This document shows positions 57,028 to 64,000 of a stretch of DNA of 64,000 nucleotides, piece by piece (the stretch's first letter is position 1; every line of letters begins with the position of its first letter). Origin of the DNA: Pseudomonas sediminis (GTDB taxonomy: Bacteria; Pseudomonadota; Gammaproteobacteria; Pseudomonadales; Pseudomonadaceae). Location: NCBI RefSeq assembly GCF_039555755.1, contig NZ_CP154631.1, forward strand, positions 2,418,001 to 2,482,000, given 5' to 3'. The position numbers and the translations under genes were made by a program. The notes below the pieces were generated by a model. It was given only the letters and a program-made list of their open reading frames with translations, made no database searches and was not told where the DNA came from.

Positions 57028-57999
57028 ATGTCTTCGCTTCCTCCTGCAATCTTCCTGATGGGGCCGACCGCTGCCGGCAAGACCGACCTGGCCCTGGAGC
57101 TCGCTCGTGTGTTGCCGTGCGACCTGATCAGCGTCGACTCGGCGCTGGTCTATCGCGGCATGGACATCGGCACGGCCAAGCCGGAGCGCGACGTTCTGGA
57201 CGCGTTTCCCCATGCATTGATCGATATTCGTGACCCGGCCGAGAGCTATTCGGCGGCGGAATTTCGCACCGATGCGCTGGCCGCGATGGCTGAGAGTGCT
57301 GCGCGCGGGCGTATCCCCCTGTTGGTCGGCGGCACCATGCTCTACTACAAGGCCTTGTTGGAAGGGCTGGCTGATATGCCCAGTGCTGACCCGGCGATCC
57401 GCGCCGAGCTGGAGGCGCGTGCGGCGGCCGAAGGCTGGGAGGTGCTGCATCGGGAGCTGGCAGCGGTCGATCCGCAGTCCGCTGCGCGTATCCATCCCAA
57501 TGATCCGCAGCGTCTGACTCGGGCGCTCGAGGTCTATCGCCTGAGCGGTATGAGCATGACCGAACATCGCCTGCGCCAGGCTGCAGGAAATCCCGATATG
57601 GGCACATCAGGCGCCGGGCAATTACCCTATACTGTTGTTCAGCTTGCTATCGCACCAGCGCAGCGTCAGGTTTTGCATGACCGCATCGCTCAACGATTTC
57701 GGGTGATGTTGGAACAGGGTTTCGTGGAAGAGGTCCAAGCCCTGCGTAGACGAAGTGACTTGCACGCGGGATTGCCGTCTATACGGGCGGTGGGTTATCG
57801 CCAGGTATGGGAATACCTCGATGGCGAGCTGTCCCGGGACGAAATGATCGAGCGGGGCATCATCGCTACTCGGCAACTGGCCAAGCGTCAGTTCACCTGG
57901 TTACGCGGTTGGGAGAACGTGCATTGGCTCGATAGCCTGGCCTGCGACAATCTGTCTCGCGTCTTGAAATACATGGGAAGCGTCTCCATATTGAAATGA
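57028..57999 (+). CDS. miaA: tRNA dimethylallyltransferase
   Basis: A 323-residue enzyme that prenylates A37 of UNN-reading tRNAs. The P-loop is [17 protein letters not shown], followed by [20 protein letters not shown] (substrate-binding Asp) and [30 protein letters not shown] and [12 protein letters not shown] are in the C-terminal half. ATG 57028 fits homologue starts better than 57010. hfq follows after about 100 bases. Confidence 0.96.
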   Translation: MSSLPPAIFLMGPTAAGKTDLALELARVLPCDLISVDSALVYRGMDIGTAKPERDVLDAFPHALIDIRDPAESYSAAEFRTDALAAMAESAARGRIPLLVGGTMLYYKALLEGLADMPSADPAIRAELEARAAAEGWEVLHRELAAVDPQSAARIHPNDPQRLTRALEVYRLSGMSMTEHRLRQAAGNPDMGTSGAGQLPYTVVQLAIAPAQRQVLHDRIAQRFRVMLEQGFVEEVQALRRRSDLHAGLPSIRAVGYRQVWEYLDGELSRDEMIERGIIATRQLAKRQFTWLRGWENVHWLDSLACDNLSRVLKYMGSVSILK

Positions 58000-58079
58000 G
58001 ACCTTGCCGCTGGTCGTCTATCCTTTGGGGGTGGAACGGCCTGAAGTCATTGTTTACCTACTAAAACTATTGAAATTGA

Positions 58080-58361
<282 letters not shown>

Positions 58362-58373
58362 TAGGGGGCTGCA

Positions 58374-59675
58374 TTGTTCTTCGAGCGTCATGAGGGCGGT
58401 GAGCGGGCCATCCTGGTTCATCTGGAAGGCCAAGACTCCGAGGCGAGCGAAGATCCCCAGGAGTTCCAAGAATTGGCCATGTCGGCGGGTGCTGACATGG
58501 TCGCTTTCTTTAGCGTGCCCAGCAGTCGCTTGACTGCCAAATACCTTATCGGCAGCGGCAAGGTCGAGGAGTTGCGCGACCAAGTCAAGGCCATCGAAGC
58601 CGATCTGGTCATCTTCAATCACACCCTGACACCGAGCCAGGAGCGCAACCTCGAGCGCGCCTTCGAGTGTCGTGTGCTTGATCGTACGGGGTTGATCCTC
58701 GATATCTTCGCGCAGCGTGCGCGCACCCACGAAGGCAAGTTGCAGGTCGAGCTGGCTCAGCTCGATCACATGAGTACGCGCCTGGTGCGTGGTTGGACTC
58801 ACCTCGAGCGGCAGAAGGGTGGTATCGGTCTGCGTGGTCCGGGTGAAACCCAGCTGGAAACCGACCGCCGCTTGCTGCGCGTGCGCATTCGCCAGATCAA
58901 GCAGAAACTCGAGAAGGTGCGCAGTCAGCGTGAGCAGGCGCGCCGTGGGCGCAGGCGCGCGGACATTCCTTCGGTTTCCCTGGTGGGGTACACCAACGCT
59001 GGCAAGTCCACGCTGTTCAATGCCCTCACTACCTCCGAGGTCTATGCGGCTGATCAGTTGTTCGCCACGCTCGACCCGACCTTGCGGCGTCTCGAACTCG
59101 ACGACCTGGGGCCGATCGTGCTGGCCGATACCGTGGGTTTCATTCGTCACCTGCCGCACAAACTGGTCGAAGCCTTCCGTGCTACGTTGGAAGAGTCGAG
59201 CAACTCCGATCTGCTGCTGCACGTTATCGATGCCCATGAGCCCGAGCGTATGGCGCAGATCGAGCAGGTGCAGAACGTGCTCAAGGAGATCGGTGCACAC
59301 GAATTGCCGATGCTCGAGGTATACAACAAGCTGGATTTGTTGGATGGTGTCGAGCCGCAGATCCAGCGCGATGCTGATGGCAAGCCGCTGCGTGTCTGGT
59401 TGTCGGCCCGTGAGGGGCGTGGCCTTGAACTGTTGCGTCAAGCAGTGGCGGAGCTGCTGGGTGAAGATTTGTTCGTCGCTACGCTGCAATTGCCGCAACG
59501 CTTGGGGCGACTGCGTGCGCAGTTCTTCGCGCTGGGGGCAGTGCAGAGCGAGGAGCATGACGAGTTGGGGCATAGCTTGCTGGCGGTACGTTTGCCGCGA
59601 GTCGAGCTCAATCGCCTGGTGAGTCGCGAAGGTTTGGAGCCTCAGGCCTTCATCGAGCAACATACTTTGCAATAA
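58374..59675 (+). CDS. hflX: ribosome-associated GTPase HflX
   Basis: A 433-residue GTPase. The HflX-specific GIGLRGPGETQLETDRR follows an N-terminal domain with KYLIGSGKVEELRDQVKA. The G1 motif is VGYTNAGKSTLFNAL, G3 is LADTVGFIRHLP and G4 is VYNKLDLLD. The start is TTG at 58374 with AGGGGG upstream. HflX splits stalled or heat-damaged ribosomes. It is co-directional with hfq and hflKC. Confidence 0.95.
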   Translation: MFFERHEGGERAILVHLEGQDSEASEDPQEFQELAMSAGADMVAFFSVPSSRLTAKYLIGSGKVEELRDQVKAIEADLVIFNHTLTPSQERNLERAFECRVLDRTGLILDIFAQRARTHEGKLQVELAQLDHMSTRLVRGWTHLERQKGGIGLRGPGETQLETDRRLLRVRIRQIKQKLEKVRSQREQARRGRRRADIPSVSLVGYTNAGKSTLFNALTTSEVYAADQLFATLDPTLRRLELDDLGPIVLADTVGFIRHLPHKLVEAFRATLEESSNSDLLLHVIDAHEPERMAQIEQVQNVLKEIGAHELPMLEVYNKLDLLDGVEPQIQRDADGKPLRVWLSAREGRGLELLRQAVAELLGEDLFVATLQLPQRLGRLRAQFFALGAVQSEEHDELGHSLLAVRLPRVELNRLVSREGLEPQAFIEQHTLQ

Positions 59676-59772
59676 AGCCTGGGACAGTGGCTTTGCTGTC
59701 ACCATAGGGCTTTGGGTAGCATTGGCCGGCGCGCCGTGGGCGCGCCTTCGCTTTATCAGTACGGAGAACGCT

Positions 59773-60942
59773 ATGGCTTGGAATGAGCCGGGTGGCAACT
59801 CGAACAATCAAGACCCTTGGGGCGGCCGCAAAGGCGGTGGCCGGCAGGGGCCGCCGGATCTCGACGAAGCGTTCCGCAAACTGCAAGAAAGCCTCAATGG
59901 GCTGTTTGGCGGTGGCAAGAAACGTGGTGACGACGAATCCGGTCGCAGTGGCGGCGGCGGTGGCTTCGGCCTGCTGTTCGTCGGTCTTGGCCTGTTGGCG
60001 GTGGTATGGCTGTACAGCGCGATATATGTGGTGGATGAGCAGGAGCAGGCTGTGGTGCTGCGTTTCGGCAAGTACCACGAGACCGTTGGTCCTGGCCTGA
60101 ATATCTATTTCCCGCCAATCGACCGCAAGTTCCAGGAAAACGTCACGCGTGAGCGCGCTTACAGCAAGCAGGGCGCCATGCTGACCGAAGACGAGAACAT
60201 CATCGAAGTACCGCTGACCGTGCAGTACCGGGTGAGCAATCTGCAGGACTTCGTGCTCAACGTCGACCAGCCGGAAGTCAGCCTGCAGCACGCCACCGAC
60301 AGTGCCGTGCGCCATGTGGTGGGTTCCACCGAGATGGACCAGGTGCTGACCGAAGGTCGTGAGCTGATGGCCAGTGAGGTGCGTGAGCGCCTGCAGCGTT
60401 TCCTCGACAACTACCGGACCGGTATCACCATCACTCAGGTGAACATCCAGAGCGCTGCTGCGCCGCGTGAAGTTCAGGAAGCCTTCGATGACGTGATCCG
60501 TGCCCGTGAAGACGAGCAGCGCGAGAAGAACCAGGCCGAGTCGTACGCCAACGGCGTCATTCCGGAAGCGCGTGGTCAGGCCCAGCGTCTGCTGGAAGAG
60601 GCCAACGGTTACCGTGATGAAATCATCGCCCGCGCTCAAGGTGAGGCGGATCGTTTCACCAAATTGGTCACCGAGTACCGCAAGGCGCCTGAGATCACTC
60701 GTGAGCGTCTGTACATCGACACCATGCAGGAAGTGATGAGCAACACCAGCAAGGTTCTGGTCACCGGTGACAAGGGGCAGAACAACCTGCTCTACCTGCC
60801 GCTAGACAAGATGATCGACAGCCGTGGTGGCGCTTCTTCCTCCAGCTCCGCCAACAGCAGCAATTCGACAACGCGTGATCCGGCCGTGCCGCTGAGCAGC
60901 GATCTGTCGCAGCGTAATCTGCGTACCCGGGAGGGCCGTTGA
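59773..60942 (+). CDS. hflK: FtsH protease modulator HflK
   Basis: A 389-residue membrane protein. The N-terminus is Gly-rich and hydrophilic, the single helix is FGLLFVGLGLLAVVWLYSAIYVV, and the SPFH/band-7 domain follows (VVLRFGKYHETVGPGLNIYFP, ITQVNIQSAAAPREVQEAF), then a coiled coil (EEANGYRDEIIARAQGEADRF) and a Ser/Asn-rich tail. Together with HflC it forms a large periplasmic cage around FtsH. A GGCGCGCC-GTG-GGCGCGCC hairpin lies in the 97-base gap before it. The stop overlaps hflC (TGATG). Confidence 0.95.
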   Translation: MAWNEPGGNSNNQDPWGGRKGGGRQGPPDLDEAFRKLQESLNGLFGGGKKRGDDESGRSGGGGGFGLLFVGLGLLAVVWLYSAIYVVDEQEQAVVLRFGKYHETVGPGLNIYFPPIDRKFQENVTRERAYSKQGAMLTEDENIIEVPLTVQYRVSNLQDFVLNVDQPEVSLQHATDSAVRHVVGSTEMDQVLTEGRELMASEVRERLQRFLDNYRTGITITQVNIQSAAAPREVQEAFDDVIRAREDEQREKNQAESYANGVIPEARGQAQRLLEEANGYRDEIIARAQGEADRFTKLVTEYRKAPEITRERLYIDTMQEVMSNTSKVLVTGDKGQNNLLYLPLDKMIDSRGGASSSSSANSSNSTTRDPAVPLSSDLSQRNLRTREGR

Positions 60943-61811
60943 TGAACAACAAGTCCCTGATCGGCCTGATCGTGGCCGTGGTTGTGGCCCTGGTGGCATG
61001 GAACAGCTTCTATATCGTGGCTCAGACCGAGCGTGCGGTATTGCTGCAGTTCGGCCGCGTGGTTCAGCCTGATGTGCAGCCTGGTCTGCATGTGAAGATT
61101 CCTTACGTCAACCAGGTGCGCATCTTCGACGGTCGTCTGCTGACGCTGGATTCAACTTCCTCGCGCTTCCTGACTCTGGAGAAGAAAGCGCTGATGGTCG
61201 ATGCCTACGCCAAATGGCGGGTGAAGGATGCCGAGCGTTTCTATCAGGCGACGTCTGGTATGAAACAAGTGGCAGACGAGCGTCTGGCGCGTCGTCTGGA
61301 GGCATCGCTGCGTGACCAGTTTGGTAAGCGCACTCTGCACGAGTCGGTATCTGGTGAGCGTGATGCGCTGATGGCCGATGTGACCGCGACCCTCAACCGC
61401 GCTGCCGAGCGTGAGCTGGGTATCGAAGTGGTCGACGTGCGAGTCAAGGCTATCGACCTGCCGCGCGAAGTGAACCGCAGCGTGTTCGAGCGGATGAGCA
61501 CCGAACGTGAGCGTGAGGCTCGCGAGCATCGCGCCAAGGGTCGTGAGCTGGCTGAAGGTATTCGCGCCGACGCCGACCGTCAGCGCCGCGTGCTGCTGGC
61601 TGAAGCCTATCGTGAAGCTGAAGAGCTGCGCGGTGACGGTGATGCTCAGGCTGCTTCCATTTACGCCCGCGCCTACGGTCAGGATCAGGAGTTCTACTCC
61701 TTCTACCGTAGTCTGCAGGCTTACCGCGAAAGCTTCGCTGACAAGCGTGATGTGCTGGTGCTTGACCCGAGTAGCGATTTCTTCCGCTACCTGGAAAAGT
61801 CCAAGCGTTGA
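60942..61811 (+). CDS. hflC: FtsH protease modulator HflC
   Basis: A 289-residue partner of HflK. The helix is LIGLIVAVVVALVAWNSFYIV, and the SPFH domain contains AVLLQFGRVVQPDVQPGLHVKIPYVNQV and GIEVVDVRVKAIDLPREVN. The coiled-coil part has RAKGRELAEGIRADADRQ. ATG 60942 shares its A with the hflK stop; GAGGG precedes it. Two hairpins follow its stop. Confidence 0.95.
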   Translation: MNNKSLIGLIVAVVVALVAWNSFYIVAQTERAVLLQFGRVVQPDVQPGLHVKIPYVNQVRIFDGRLLTLDSTSSRFLTLEKKALMVDAYAKWRVKDAERFYQATSGMKQVADERLARRLEASLRDQFGKRTLHESVSGERDALMADVTATLNRAAERELGIEVVDVRVKAIDLPREVNRSVFERMSTEREREAREHRAKGRELAEGIRADADRQRRVLLAEAYREAEELRGDGDAQAASIYARAYGQDQEFYSFYRSLQAYRESFADKRDVLVLDPSSDFFRYLEKSKR

Positions 61812-61818
61812 TCGGCAA

Positions 61819-61847
61819 CCCTGGCGGCGCGATGCGTCGCCAGGGTG
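61819..61847. repeat. inverted repeat after hflC
   Basis: ACCCTGGCG and CGCCAGGGT form a 9-bp stem 7 bases after the hflC stop. There is no T-run, so it could stabilise the 3' end or act as a Rho-dependent or processing site. Confidence 0.5.
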
Positions 61848-61877
61848 ACCTCGAAGTAAAACGTGGTATCATGCGGC

Positions 61878-61901
61878 AGCCGGGAAAATCCCGGCTTTTT
61901 T
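61878..61901 (+). terminator. intrinsic terminator between hflC and the DUF2065 gene
   Basis: AGCCGGGA-AAA-TCCCGGCTTTTTT: a GC-rich stem and a T-run, placed to end the hfl transcript or attenuate transcription into hisZ-purA. Confidence 0.85.
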
Positions 61902-61916
61902 GCGTCTGTGGGAATC

Positions 61917-62102
61917 ATGTGGCAGGAACTCGGCATCGCGTTGTGTCTGGTATTGGTGCTGGAAGGCATCCTGCCCTTCCTCTAGCCGCGCCATTGGCGC
62001 GGAGCGGTCATGCAGGCAGCTCGTCTGCCCGACCGTCGACTGCGCCTTATGGGGCTGACCAGCATGCTGCTGGGTACTGCCCTTCTATATCTGCTTCACT
62101 GA
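61917..62102 (+). pseudogene. DUF2065 gene interrupted by an in-frame amber codon
   Basis: From ATG 61917 the frame reads MWQELGIALCLVLVLEGILPFL, then TAG (61983-61985), then PRHWRGAVMQAARLPDRRLR and [18 protein letters not shown] up to TGA at 62100-62102. Together this is a 61-codon DUF2065-type small membrane protein with two helices, as expected between hflC and hisZ (PA4940 position). From memory of the family, the residue before PRxW is Tyr, so TAC or TAT to TAG is a one-base change. The remainder is well conserved, suggesting a recent mutation or a sequencing error. Confidence 0.82.
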
Positions 62103-62139
62103 AGGCTTGTGCCGCCCGGATCGAGAGGGGAATGGCGAA

Positions 62140-64000
<1,861 letters not shown>

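Noticed and set aside
59727..59745. GGCGCGCC-GTG-GGCGCGCC hairpin before hflK as an intrinsic terminator
   Set aside because: There is no proper T-run after it, and hflX-hflK are expected to be co-transcribed; it is noted only as a stable stem.
61983..61985. Recoding of the DUF2065 UAG as pyrrolysine or another amino acid
   Set aside because: Pseudomonas has no pyrrolysine system, there is no recoding signal visible, and other genes in the window use TAG as an ordinary stop.

Overview
The window is a 64 kb piece of a high-GC gammaproteobacterial chromosome that belongs to Pseudomonas. Gene order follows the Pseudomonas aeruginosa chromosome closely (LPS core cluster, parC/parE, cpdA, thiC, tolC, waaA, serB, fimX, psd, motAB, rsgA, orn, queG, amiB, mutL, miaA, hfq, hflXKC, hisZ, purA). 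The repeat families and some gene-level differences suggest a relative of the P. mendocina/P. oleovorans type rather than P. aeruginosa itself; that placement is inference. No tRNA, rRNA, CRISPR array, prophage or defence locus was seen. About 50 protein genes are supported, and both ends of the window cut genes.

Region 1 (1-14210) is an LPS core cluster: the end of a core kinase gene, carbamoyltransferase wapO, glycosyltransferase wapH, three further glycosyltransferase-like genes, a convergent kinase-fold gene that lacks the catalytic Asp, O-antigen ligase waaL, flippase msbA, a mig-14-like gene, a PIG-L de-N-acetylase (dnpA-like) and hldE. Region 2 (14211-25825, minus strand) holds a PqiC-like lipoprotein, the topoisomerase IV genes parC and parE with two small genes between them, then yqiA, cpdA, a DUF1249 gene, nudF and thiC behind a TPP riboswitch. 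Region 3 (26248-36935) holds tolC, waaA, a LysR/SMR divergent pair, an oxidoreductase pair, a Nudix-like gene, a SerB-associated membrane protein and serB. Region 4 (36959-48000) is an IS1182-type insertion sequence, fimX, a partner protein gene, psd, a sulfurtransferase, an HDOD protein and motAB. Region 5 (47994-64000) is housekeeping: rsgA, a membrane methyltransferase, orn, queG, nnr, tsaE, amiB, mutL, miaA, hfq, hflX, hflK, hflC, a broken DUF2065 gene, hisZ and the start of purA.

The most notable observations are: (a) ParC carries Ile at residue 87, where Ser is normal, the classic fluoroquinolone-resistance position; (b) a complete 1,596 bp IS sits exactly in the 4-nt loop of the serB/fimX terminator and duplicates that loop; (c) a decayed relic of a related IS, 22 kb away, also abuts half of a terminator stem; (d) the transposase start codon is buried in a hairpin; (e) the DUF2065 gene between hflC and hisZ has an in-frame amber codon; (f) three genes take their TAG stop codon from the edge of a palindromic intergenic repeat; (g) two MITE-like repeats share a core but have different terminal arms. 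I did not find a convincing new multi-gene system; the insertion and repeat behaviour is the most original material here.
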